Assembly: GCA_002429615.1 (NCBI GenBank)
Contig: DJAN01000286.1
Coordinates: forward strand, 23,819 to 87,818
DNA from: Lysobacteraceae bacterium UBA6001
GTDB taxonomy: Bacteria; Pseudomonadota; Gammaproteobacteria; Xanthomonadales; Xanthomonadaceae
Direction of reading: 5' to 3'
DNA: 64,000 nt
Positions 32,935-41,399 of the stretch are shown here, piece by piece. Every line of letters starts with the position of its first letter. Positions within the stretch are counted from its first letter, which is position 1. Made by a program: the position numbers and the translations under genes. The notes under the pieces are model-generated. The model saw only the letters and a list, made by a program, of their open reading frames with translations, did no database searches and was not told the origin of the DNA.

Positions 32935-35660
32935 TGCGCCGCCTGGCCGCGGGTCTGTGCCTGCTGCTGTGTGCGCTGGCGGGCGGCACGGCGGCGGCGG
33001 AGTCGCCGCGCCAGCGCATCGCGCTGGATAGCGGCTGGCGTTTCCATGCCGGCGATCCGCCGCGCGTGGATGGCGCGCTGGACTACGACCATCGCCCCGC
33101 CGTGGCCGACAACGAAGACGGCAAGGCCGCCGACGCCCGGCCGCAAGTTGCCAGTGGCGCGGGCGTGACCGACCCGGCCACGCTCAAGCCCTGGATCCTG
33201 CCGACCGCGAACGCACTGATCGCCGATCCGGCCAAGCGCCATCCGCGCCCGGCCGGAACGCCACCCGGCGCCGGCATCGCCTTCGCCCAGCGCGACTTCG
33301 ACGACAGCGACTGGCAGGCAGTGACGCTGCCGCACGACTGGGCCATCGCCGGGCCGTTCCTGGCCGACGGCCCGTATGGCGGCATGGGCCGGCTACCCAG
33401 TTGGGGCGTGGGCTGGTACCGGCGCACGCTGGACATTCCCGCCAGCGAGCGTGGCCGCCACCTCACCCTGGAATTCGACGGCGCGATGTCCTACGCCTCC
33501 GTGTGGTGCAACGGCCAGCTGCTCGGTGGCTGGCCGTATGGCTATACCTCGTGGCAGGTGGATCTGGATGATTGTGTGGTACCGGGAGGACGCAACGAGA
33601 TCGCGGTACGCCTGGACAATCCGCCGGACTCGGCGCGCTGGTATCCGGGCGGCGGCCTGTATCGCCGGGTCTGGCTGCGCAGCACCGCGCCCACGCATGT
33701 GGCGCAGTGGGGCGTCACCATCCGCACGCCGGAAGTCTCCGCCGCGCGTGCACGGGTGGCCCTACAACTGGACCTGCGCAACCGCGCAGGCAGCGCCGCC
33801 ACGCTGCGCGTGCGCACCACGATCCACGCGCTGGACGCCGCCGGCCGCCCCGAGCCCCACGCGGTAGCCAGCAGCACGGTGCGCGATGTCGCTCTGCCCG
33901 CCGCCGGTGCCACCACGTTGGCGCAGACGCTGGTGATTCCGCATCCACGCCTGTGGGGGCCGCCGCCGACCCAGCAGCCGAATCGCTACGTGGCGATCAC
34001 CACCCTGCACGCCGGTGCACGCCTGCTGGACCGTGTGCAGACGCCGTTCGGCATCCGCGAGGTGCGCTTCGACCCGCAGCGTGGGTTGCTGGTCAATGGC
34101 GAACATGTGCCGATCCGCGGCGTGAACCAACACCACGATCTCGGCGCGCTGGGCGCCGCGTTCTCCCCGGTCGCCGCCGAACGCCAGCTGCGCCTGCTGC
34201 AGGCGATGGGCGCCAACGCGGTGCGGATGAGCCACAACCCGCCGGACCCGGCGCTGCTGGACCTGACCGACCGTCTTGGCTTGCTGGTCGTGGACGAGAT
34301 CTTCGACAGCTGGCAGATGAAGAAGACGCCGCTGGACTTCCACCGCGTCTTCGATGACTGGCATGAGCCGGACCTGCGTGCGCTGCTGCGGCGCGATCGC
34401 CAGCATCCTTCCGTGATCCTCTGGAGCATCGGCAACGAGGTCGGCGAGCAGTACACCGGCGAGGCCGGCGCGGCGATCGCCCGCCAGCTGCGCGACATCG
34501 TGCGCGAGGAAGATCCGACCCGGCCGGTGACCGCGGCGATGAACTACGCCAAGCCGGACATGCCGCTGCCTGCGGCGCTCGACGTGATCGGCCTGAACTA
34601 CCAGGGCGAAGGCATCCGCGACACGCCTGCCTTCGAGGGCACCGAGCGCATCCGCACGCCGCCGATGTACGCCGCGTTCCACCAGGCCTTCCCCGACAAG
34701 GCGATCCTCAGCACCGAGACCGCCTCCACGCTGAGCAGCCGCGGCGTGTATCTGTTCCCGGTCAGCGGCGAGCGCAGCGCGCCGGTGCGCGATGGGCTGG
34801 GCGGCGATCCGGCAAGCCACCAGGTCAGCGCCTACGACCTGTATGCCGTGGATTTCGGCGCCAGCCCGGACAAGGTCTTCGCCGCGCTGGACGCGCATCC
34901 CTTCGTGGCGGGCGAATTCGTCTGGACCGGCTTCGATTACCTGGGCGAGCCGACGCCTTACTACAGCTCGCGCAGCGCGTACTCGGGGATCATCGACCTG
35001 GCCGGCTTCCCGAAGGACCGCTATTGGCTCTACCAGTCGCGCTGGCGTCCCGACCTGCCGATGGCACACCTGCTGCCGCATTGGACCTGGCCGGGGCGCG
35101 AGGGACAGCTGACGCCGGTCCACGTGTTCACCTCCGGCGACGAGGCCGAGTTGTTCGTCAACGGCGTCTCGCAGGGACGTCGACACAAGGCGGCCGGCGA
35201 ATACCGGCTGCGCTGGGACGCCGTGCAATACCAACCCGGCGAACTGCGCGTGCAGGCCTACAAGGCGGGCCGCCCCTGGGCCAGTGACCGGGTCGAGACC
35301 GCCGGCGCCGCCACCGCGCTGCAGGCCGGTGCCGAACGCGACACGCTCGCCAACGACGGCCGCGACCTGGCCTTCATCGCCATCGAAGTGCGTGACGCCG
35401 ACGGCGTGCGCGTGCCACAGGCGGCAAACCGCCTGCGCGTGCGTGTCGACGGCCCGGGCGAGCTGGTGGCCACCGACAACGGCGACCCCACCGACATGAC
35501 GCCCTTTCCCTCCGCCACGCGCGCCGCGTTCTCCGGCCGCCTGCTGGCCATCGTGCGCGCGCACCCCGGCGCGCAGGGCGCACTCACCGTCCACATCGAT
35601 GCCGACGGGCTGGCGCCCGCCGACGTGCCATTGACCCTTGTCCCCGGAGCCACGCCATGA
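32934..35660 (+). CDS. GH2 family glycosidase (beta-galactosidase/beta-glucuronidase-like), exported
   Basis: The 908-residue protein has a signal peptide (MRRLAAGLCLLLCALAGGTAAAE). It then has the GH2 jelly-roll (DFDDSDWQAVTLPHDWAI), an Ig-like domain and a TIM barrel with Glu502 in ILWSIGNEVGEQ as acid/base and Glu595 in LSTETAST as nucleophile. C-terminal Ig-like modules follow, the last containing VRVDGPGELVATDNGDP. ATG at 32934 overlaps the uxaC stop by one base; a longer in-frame reading upstream only mirrors uxaC in another frame. Between uxaC and a xylanase, a role on uronic- or galactose-substituted xylan side chains is plausible, but specificity cannot be read from the motifs. Confidence 0.9.
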   Translation: MRRLAAGLCLLLCALAGGTAAAESPRQRIALDSGWRFHAGDPPRVDGALDYDHRPAVADNEDGKAADARPQVASGAGVTDPATLKPWILPTANALIADPAKRHPRPAGTPPGAGIAFAQRDFDDSDWQAVTLPHDWAIAGPFLADGPYGGMGRLPSWGVGWYRRTLDIPASERGRHLTLEFDGAMSYASVWCNGQLLGGWPYGYTSWQVDLDDCVVPGGRNEIAVRLDNPPDSARWYPGGGLYRRVWLRSTAPTHVAQWGVTIRTPEVSAARARVALQLDLRNRAGSAATLRVRTTIHALDAAGRPEPHAVASSTVRDVALPAAGATTLAQTLVIPHPRLWGPPPTQQPNRYVAITTLHAGARLLDRVQTPFGIREVRFDPQRGLLVNGEHVPIRGVNQHHDLGALGAAFSPVAAERQLRLLQAMGANAVRMSHNPPDPALLDLTDRLGLLVVDEIFDSWQMKKTPLDFHRVFDDWHEPDLRALLRRDRQHPSVILWSIGNEVGEQYTGEAGAAIARQLRDIVREEDPTRPVTAAMNYAKPDMPLPAALDVIGLNYQGEGIRDTPAFEGTERIRTPPMYAAFHQAFPDKAILSTETASTLSSRGVYLFPVSGERSAPVRDGLGGDPASHQVSAYDLYAVDFGASPDKVFAALDAHPFVAGEFVWTGFDYLGEPTPYYSSRSAYSGIIDLAGFPKDRYWLYQSRWRPDLPMAHLLPHWTWPGREGQLTPVHVFTSGDEAELFVNGVSQGRRHKAAGEYRLRWDAVQYQPGELRVQAYKAGRPWASDRVETAGAATALQAGAERDTLANDGRDLAFIAIEVRDADGVRVPQAANRLRVRVDGPGELVATDNGDPTDMTPFPSATRAAFSGRLLAIVRAHPGAQGALTVHIDADGLAPADVPLTLVPGATP

Positions 35661-36814
35661 CCTTGCGTTCCCCGCCCGCCCTGCTCGCCCTGGCGGTCAC
35701 CGCCTGCCTGGCCATGTTGCCGGCCCTCGCCGCCCCGCCGCCGACGACCTTGAAGGATGCCTTCCGCGACGATTTCCTGGTCGGCGTAGCGGTGAACGAC
35801 GCCATCGTCAGCGGTCGCGACGCGCGCTCGCAGCAACTGGTGGTGACGCAGTTCAACAGCATCACCGCAGAGAACGAACTCAAGCCGGAGAACGTGCATC
35901 CGCGCCCGGGCACCTACGACTTCAGCAAGGGCGATGCGTTCGTCGCGTTCGGCAAGGCGCACGGCATGTTCGTGGTCGGGCACAACCTGCTGTGGCATAT
36001 CCAGACACCGGCCTGGATGTTCGTCGATGCACAGGGCCGCCCGCACGATGCCGACGCGCAATTGGCGGTGCTGCAGGATCATATCCAGCACGTGGCCGGC
36101 CACTACGCCGGCCGCATCCAGGCCTGGGACGTGGCCAACGAGGTCATCGACGAGGACGGCAGCTACCGGCAAAGCCCGTGGCTGAAGAACGTGGGCGATG
36201 GCGACCGCCTGCTGCGCGAGGCCTATCGCTATGCCGCGCAGGCCGCGCCCGGCACCGAGCTGTACTACAACGACTTCAACACCGAGAAGCCGGCCAAGCG
36301 CGCCGGCATCGTGCGCCTGGTGAAGATGCTGCAGGGCGCGGGGCTGCGCATGGATGGCGTGGGCATGCAGGGCCATTGGGGCCTGGAGAGCCCGTCGATC
36401 GCCGAGATCGAGACCAGCATCGACACCTTCGCCGCGCTCGGCGTCAAGGTGATGATCACCGAGCTGGACATCGACGTGCTGCCGCAACCGCCGCGCACCG
36501 ACGGCATGCCCGCCGACCAGCGGCTGACGCTGCCGGACGATCCGCAGGCACGTCGCCAGCTCGATCCCTGGCCCGACGGATTGCCGCCGCAGATGCAGCA
36601 GCGGCTCGCCCAGCGTTATGCCGAGCTGTTCGCGCTGTTCCAGCGCAAGCGCGAGGTGATCGCCCGGGTCACGTTCTGGAACGCGCACGACGGCGACTCT
36701 TGGAAGAACGACTACCCGGTGCGTGGCCGCACCAACTACCCGCTGCTGTTCGACCGCGAGCGTCAGCCCAAGCCGGCGTTCGACGCCGTCCTGCGTACCG
36801 CCGGGTCCGACTGA
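35657..36814 (+). CDS. GH10 endo-1,4-beta-xylanase, exported
   Basis: The enzyme cuts the xylan backbone with retention of configuration. The 385-residue product has a signal peptide (to about residue 26) and a complete GH10 barrel: FNSITAENELKPENV at 66-80, GHNLLWHIQTPAWM, Glu162 in WDVANEV (acid/base), GHWGLESP and Glu269 in MITELDID (nucleophile), and ITFWN-like VTFWNAHDGDSW near the end. No carbohydrate-binding module is present. Its ATG overlaps the GH2 stop by four bases (ATGA). It is the last gene of the ExuT-uxaC-GH2-GH10 operon. Confidence 0.96.
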   Translation: MTLRSPPALLALAVTACLAMLPALAAPPPTTLKDAFRDDFLVGVAVNDAIVSGRDARSQQLVVTQFNSITAENELKPENVHPRPGTYDFSKGDAFVAFGKAHGMFVVGHNLLWHIQTPAWMFVDAQGRPHDADAQLAVLQDHIQHVAGHYAGRIQAWDVANEVIDEDGSYRQSPWLKNVGDGDRLLREAYRYAAQAAPGTELYYNDFNTEKPAKRAGIVRLVKMLQGAGLRMDGVGMQGHWGLESPSIAEIETSIDTFAALGVKVMITELDIDVLPQPPRTDGMPADQRLTLPDDPQARRQLDPWPDGLPPQMQQRLAQRYAELFALFQRKREVIARVTFWNAHDGDSWKNDYPVRGRTNYPLLFDRERQPKPAFDAVLRTAGSD

Positions 36815-36881
36815 CACCCCCCGGCCGCCACGCGCGGAAGCGTTGCCCTAGACTGGCGCCCCGCGCCTGCCGACCCTGCCC

Positions 36882-37832
36882 ATGAAGATGTCCGAGCTTC
36901 CCGCCATGCTGCGCCCTTGGCTCGGCATCGAACGCAACACCACCACGCATGCGGAGAAGTGGATATCGGGCGCCGGCGCGTTCCTCGGCATCCTGGCCGT
37001 GTACGCGGTGATCCACCAGGTGTTCCCGCAGGGGCTCGCCGGCGCCGGTCCGGCCGGCGCCATCATGCTGGCCTCGCTCGGCGCCTCGGCGGTGCTGCTG
37101 TTCGCGGTGCCGCATGGCGCGCTGTCGCAGCCGTGGGCGGTGGCCGGTGGTCATCTGCTCTCGGCCGCGATCGGCGTGAGCTGCCAGAAGCTGTTCCCGG
37201 GCCACGCCTGGACGCCCGCGCTGGCGGTCGGCATCGCGGTCGGTGCGATGCACTACCTGCGCTGCATCCATCCGCCCGGTGGTGCCACCGCACTGGCCGC
37301 GGTGATCGGCAGCGAGGAGCTGCATGCACTGGGCTACCACTACCTGCTGGAACCGGTAGGCGTGAGCGTGGCGGCGATCCTGCTGGTCGCCGTCGTGTTC
37401 AATGCACCGTTCGCGTGGCGACGCTATCCGCTGCACCTGCATCGCCGTCGGCAGCAGGCCGCCGACGTGCCGGCCGCGCAGCGCCACTTCGAGCTCACCC
37501 AGGAAGATTTCTCGGCCGCCATGGCCGAGCTCAACTCCTACGTCGACATCCCCGAGGAAAGCCTGACCGAGCTGCTGGAGCTGGCCAAGCAGCATGCCGA
37601 ACGCAGCCCCGTGCATCCGCAGGCATTGCAGCCGGGGCAGTGCTACAGCAACGGGCGGCTGGGCCGCGAATGGAGCGTGCGTGAGATCGTCGCGTCCGTG
37701 GGCCGGCGCGAGCTGGACTACCGCGTGATCGCCGGCGAAGGCCAGGGCCAGTCCGGCCGCCTGGGCGAAGACGCATTCCGGCATTGGGCGCGCTTCGCGG
37801 TGACGCTGCGCCACGGCCGCTGGGTCAGGTAG
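36882..37832 (+). CDS. HPP family membrane protein with extra C-terminal domain
   Basis: The N-terminal half (about residues 25-178) has four to five membrane segments and the HPP family signature IHPPGGATAL at about 129-138. HPP proteins of bacteria and chloroplasts are linked to nitrite or other small-solute transport. The C-terminal ~135 residues are soluble (HFELTQEDFSAAMAELNSYVDIPEESLTELLELAKQHAER and NGRLGREWSVREIVASVG) and do not contain an obvious CBS pair. The start has no clear ribosome site and a second ATG lies two codons on. It appears monocistronic. Confidence 0.82.
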   Translation: MKMSELPAMLRPWLGIERNTTTHAEKWISGAGAFLGILAVYAVIHQVFPQGLAGAGPAGAIMLASLGASAVLLFAVPHGALSQPWAVAGGHLLSAAIGVSCQKLFPGHAWTPALAVGIAVGAMHYLRCIHPPGGATALAAVIGSEELHALGYHYLLEPVGVSVAAILLVAVVFNAPFAWRRYPLHLHRRRQQAADVPAAQRHFELTQEDFSAAMAELNSYVDIPEESLTELLELAKQHAERSPVHPQALQPGQCYSNGRLGREWSVREIVASVGRRELDYRVIAGEGQGQSGRLGEDAFRHWARFAVTLRHGRWVR

Positions 37833-37854
37833 CGCGCCCCCCGCTTGCCGCACC

Positions 37855-38538
37855 TCATGGCGCGCTCCGGCCCGAGCGGCCACCGCTTCGCCTGCTGCGA
37901 CCGGCCTCGTCCTCGCCTAGCCGTTCCAGCCAGGCACAGAACATCTGCGCCATCGCCTCGGCATAGGCGCCGATCTCAGCCGCAGAACGCGGCTGTTCGG
38001 AGAACTGCTTGCCGGCCGCGCCCAGCACGTCGGTCAGCAGATCACCGGCCAGGGCGCGCTTGGCCGGTGATGCCGACGGCAGCGCCTCGGCCATGAAGCG
38101 CGTGAATGCCGTATCCGCCGCCTGGCGTGCCTGCCGTGCTTCTGGCGCGTCGCGATACAGTGGCGCGGCATCGCGCAATGCCACGCGCATCTGCGCCTCT
38201 TCGCATTCCGAATGCAGGAACGCATGCACGACACGGTGGATGCGCTCGGCCGGCGTATGCCGGGCATCGTCGAGGATGTCCACGAGCAGGCGCGTGGTGT
38301 CGCCCCACTCGTCGCGCTGCAGGCGGAACAGGATCGCCGCCTTGTTGGGGAAATACTGATACAGCGTGCCGACGCTGACGCCCGCGCGCTCGGCCACGCG
38401 CGCGGTGGTGAAGCGCGCCGCGCCCTCCTGGGCCAGAACCTGAGCAGCGGCCTGGAGGATGACGTCCACCGAGGCATTGGAACGCGCCTGGCGTGGCTGT
38501 TTGCGCTGGGAAATCGTGGGTTTCGGGCGTTCACGCAT
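37855..38538 (-). CDS. TetR family transcriptional regulator
   Basis: The 227-residue product starts with a basic tail (RERPKPTISQRKQPRQARS) followed by a TetR domain (AAAQVLAQEGAARFTTARVAERAGVSVGTLYQYFPNKAAILFRLQRDEW, about residues 30-80) and a helical effector domain. ATG at 38538 is used since the domain begins soon after and upstream bases are operator-like. It is divergent from an O-methyltransferase gene, with nested inverted repeats between them, and so probably represses both. Confidence 0.88.
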   Translation of the reverse strand: MRERPKPTISQRKQPRQARSNASVDVILQAAAQVLAQEGAARFTTARVAERAGVSVGTLYQYFPNKAAILFRLQRDEWGDTTRLLVDILDDARHTPAERIHRVVHAFLHSECEEAQMRVALRDAAPLYRDAPEARQARQAADTAFTRFMAEALPSASPAKRALAGDLLTDVLGAAGKQFSEQPRSAAEIGAYAEAMAQMFCAWLERLGEDEAGRSRRSGGRSGRSAP

Positions 38539-38548
38539 GGGCGGTGGG

Positions 38549-38585
38549 GAATGCGAATAACAAACCTGACGAATTCGTCGCATTC
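38549..38585. promoter_or_regulatory. Nested inverted repeat, probable TetR operator
   Basis: GAATGCGA (38549-38556) is mirrored by TCGCATTC (38578-38585), and between them lies the perfect 12-base palindrome GACGAATTCGTC (38568-38579). The region is 11 bases from the tetR-type start and 45 bases from the methyltransferase start. Confidence 0.65.
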
Positions 38586-38629
38586 TAGCCTGGCACGCGC
38601 CGACCGGCGCACCCACCACCGGAAGCCCC

Positions 38630-39292
38630 ATGAACACCCTCACCCACGCACCGCTCGCAGGCCTGCTCGAACGCCTGTTCGCTGACGCCGACGCCAGTTC
38701 CTTCGACATTCCCGCGCTGGCCGAACTGACCGCCGCCGACCGCGAGCGGCTCATGCACAGCCGCACCGAATACCGCGACTACTATGGCCGCATGAAGGAT
38801 CTGCCGCTGCCGGTCTCGCGCGAGACCGGCCAGCTGCTTTACTTGCTCGCCCGCGCCATCCGCGCCGAGCAGATCATCGAGTTCGGCACCTCGTTCGGCA
38901 TCTCCACGCTGCACCTGGCTGCGGCCCTGCGCGACAACGGCGGCGGCCGGCTCATCACCACCGAGTTCGAGCCCTCCAAGGTAGCGCGTGCCCGCGACCA
39001 CCTAGCGGCGGGCAAGCTGCTCGACCTGGTGGAGATTCGCGAAGGCGACGCGCTGCAGACGCTCTCCATCGACCTGCCCGAACGGATCGACCTGCTGCTG
39101 CTCGACGGGGCCAAGGCGCTGTACCCGGACATCCTTGCCCGCGTCGAATCCCGCCTGCGCCCCGGCGCCCTGGTGATCGCGGACAACGCGGACTACAGCC
39201 CGGATTATCTCGCCTGGATTCGCGAGCCGGCCAATGGCTATCTCTCTCTGCCCTTCGCCGAGGACGTGGAACTGTCCTTGCGGCTTGGCTGA
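38630..39292 (+). CDS. SAM-dependent O-methyltransferase
   Basis: The 220-residue protein belongs to the caffeoyl-CoA / catechol O-methyltransferase-like class: SRETGQLLYLLARAIRAEQIIEFGTSFGISTLHLAAALRDNGGGRLITTEFEPSKVARARDHL contains the SAM-binding glycine motif and acidic residue, and LLLLDGAKALYPDIL plus ALVIADNADY are the following core strands. It is divergent from a TetR gene and probably repressed by it. Acceptor unknown. Confidence 0.9.
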   Translation: MNTLTHAPLAGLLERLFADADASSFDIPALAELTAADRERLMHSRTEYRDYYGRMKDLPLPVSRETGQLLYLLARAIRAEQIIEFGTSFGISTLHLAAALRDNGGGRLITTEFEPSKVARARDHLAAGKLLDLVEIREGDALQTLSIDLPERIDLLLLDGAKALYPDILARVESRLRPGALVIADNADYSPDYLAWIREPANGYLSLPFAEDVELSLRLG

Positions 39293-39304
39293 GCGCGCGC
39301 CCTT

Positions 39305-39529
39305 TCAGCCCGCCACGGCGGCCGCGCGCGGCCGCCAGCCCAGCAGCCGCGCCGGCAGGAACAGCAGCGCGCCGAGGAAAGCGAACAACGCCGAGAAGGT
39401 GACGCCGACCAGCCGGAACGGCAGCAGCAACAGCCACACCAACGGCCATGCCACCAGCGCCAGCACCGCCAACGGCCAGCACAGCACGAACAGCAGGCAC
39501 CACGCGACCACGCCGAACAACGTCTTCAT
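39305..39529 (-). CDS. Small integral membrane protein
   Basis: The product has 74 residues from ATG 39529, preceded by AGGAG. It is almost entirely hydrophobic with two membrane segments (VVAWCLLFVLCWPLAVLALVAWPLVWLLLLPF and VTFSALFAFLGALLFLPARLL) and a basic C-terminus. No family with known function is recognised. It stands between the methyltransferase (convergent) and the amidohydrolase gene. Confidence 0.65.
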   Translation of the reverse strand: MKTLFGVVAWCLLFVLCWPLAVLALVAWPLVWLLLLPFRLVGVTFSALFAFLGALLFLPARLLGWRPRAAAVAG

Positions 39530-39673
39530 CCCTGGCTCCTTCGGGCACGCCGATCGTGCCCTGTGGGAACAGGCTCGCCGGCGCGCCGGCACCTCGCAAG
39601 CGGCGTGCGACGAACCCGCCGCATGTCGGGACGGGACGCCGCTGCCGCCGATGAACCTCCCCGCCCCGAGCGC

Positions 39674-41380
39674 TCAGGCCAGGCCGTCGACCTTGCGCAT
39701 CCAATCCGGGGTCGCGACCTGGTGACGGCCATAGAACGCCTCCAGCCGCCTGCGATTGCCACGGCCCTTGCGCAGGCCGAGAAACTCGGTGGCGTTGGCA
39801 CCGAAGAAGGCATCCGCCAGGTTCATCCCGCGTGGACGCAGCTGCGGGGCCTGCTGGCCGACGGCGCCGATGACCTTGATGAAGTCGGCCAGATAACGGT
39901 CCACGTTCTTCTCCTTGAGGATCATGGTCCAATCCGAGCCATACATCAGGCGTTCGCCCATCAGCCCGTTGGGGGCGTCATACAGCGTGTGCAACACCTG
40001 CTGCATGGTCTTCGGGTGGATCAACGTGCCGGCGAAGAAGCCGCTGTCGGAAAATGCGCGCGCGCCCTCGCCTTCGCCGCGCATCAGCGCCAGGAAGTCG
40101 CGGGTCCTCTTCGCACTGTGATCCTCCAGATCGGTATCGCCGAAATGGCCGAAGCTCACGCTCAGCCCGGGGAACTGGTGCAGCGCCGCCTCCCAGCCGG
40201 CGCTGCCCGCCAGCTTCCTGAAGTCCTCATAAGGCCCGTTGGAATGATTGGTGTGGGCCATGATCGGCACGTCCTGCGCCAGGCACCACGTATATAGCCG
40301 CGCCATGGCCGCATCCAGCTGCTTGCCGAAATCCGGCTGCGCCGCGACGGGCGGCAAGGTCTTCTTCTTGCGCCATACGTCGCGGCCCGCGTTCCCATAG
40401 GCGGCAAAGCCCATCGGCGGGTACAGCTTGACGCCGATGCAGCCGCCGTCGGTGACGGCCTGCCGCACCAGCCGCATCGAATCGCCTTCGCCATCCTGAC
40501 CCATCGTCATGATCTCGCGCAGCGGGCAGAACGGCACGAAGCCATGCACGCGCCCACCGAGTAACACCGATATCTCCGACATCAGGGCGACCTGGTCGGG
40601 CAGCGAGGTGGGCGTGGGACGTCCCTTGGTCAGCCATCCGTCGTAATCGACCATGCTGGACACGACCAGGTCGATCTTGCGCGGGGAGTCGCGCGAGTAG
40701 GTGGTCAGGTAATCGATCGCGTTGACGTGCCGGTAGTTGAAGTGATGCAGGATGAAACGCAGGTAGCCGGCCACAGTGGGATGGCTGCCCAACACCAAGG
40801 CGCCATCGCTGCGCTGTGCCTCGAAATCCTCGAAGTTCTGCGGCAGCGTGTTGATCGCCTCGCCGAGCTCGCCCTGCGCATCTGCGGCGCCCAGTACGAG
40901 ACTGCCCCCGGGATTGGCCCCTAGGCGCGCCGACGCCTGCTGCAATTCATCGCGTCCAATCGCATAGCCTTCCTGGAATGCACCGGCGGCCAGGCGCCGC
41001 ACGCCTTCGCCCGGTTCGCAGTGCTGCATCCCTTGGGCGTAGCGCGCAATGGCCTGGCGCTCGCTGGCCGCATCCGGCGCACGCGACCACGCCAATGCCT
41101 GCAGCAGCCCGCTCACCGCGTTGACCAGCGAGTACAGCTCCGAGTCGGGGCCCACGGTGGTCTGGGAGAGGAACTCGCGCACCTGCAGGTCGCGGCCGTT
41201 GAAGAAATGCGCGTGGGTGTCGATGGTCAGCGGACTGCCCAGATTGGAGATCACTGGGTCGTCATTGCAGAGCGCCTTGGCCCACAGCGGCCCGGTGAAG
41301 GACGCCGCACAGCCACCGGCCAGCGCCGCCAGCACGCGTCGACGCAGCGGATCATGGATCGAGAGATCGAATTCCGTCAT
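39674..41380 (-). CDS. Amidohydrolase-2 family metal hydrolase with twin-arginine signal, partner of CHAT gene
   Basis: The 568-residue protein begins with a twin-arginine-like leader (PLRRRVLAALAGGCAASFTGPLWAKA, about residues 11-36). It then has a TIM-barrel metal hydrolase of the amidohydrolase_2 type: DTHAH with His56 and His58, Lys318 in IGVKLYPP, His376 in IMAHTNHS, His412 in SFGHFGD and Asp483 in YGSDWTMI. All expected metal ligands are present. An insert of about 150 residues between the first and later motifs is larger than usual. ATG 41380 has AAGGAG upstream. It lies 19 bases after the CHAT gene and is surely co-transcribed. Substrate unknown. Confidence 0.85.
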   Translation of the reverse strand: MTEFDLSIHDPLRRRVLAALAGGCAASFTGPLWAKALCNDDPVISNLGSPLTIDTHAHFFNGRDLQVREFLSQTTVGPDSELYSLVNAVSGLLQALAWSRAPDAASERQAIARYAQGMQHCEPGEGVRRLAAGAFQEGYAIGRDELQQASARLGANPGGSLVLGAADAQGELGEAINTLPQNFEDFEAQRSDGALVLGSHPTVAGYLRFILHHFNYRHVNAIDYLTTYSRDSPRKIDLVVSSMVDYDGWLTKGRPTPTSLPDQVALMSEISVLLGGRVHGFVPFCPLREIMTMGQDGEGDSMRLVRQAVTDGGCIGVKLYPPMGFAAYGNAGRDVWRKKKTLPPVAAQPDFGKQLDAAMARLYTWCLAQDVPIMAHTNHSNGPYEDFRKLAGSAGWEAALHQFPGLSVSFGHFGDTDLEDHSAKRTRDFLALMRGEGEGARAFSDSGFFAGTLIHPKTMQQVLHTLYDAPNGLMGERLMYGSDWTMILKEKNVDRYLADFIKVIGAVGQQAPQLRPRGMNLADAFFGANATEFLGLRKGRGNRRRLEAFYGRHQVATPDWMRKVDGLA

Positions 41381-41399
41381 CGCACTTCTCCTTGTCCGA

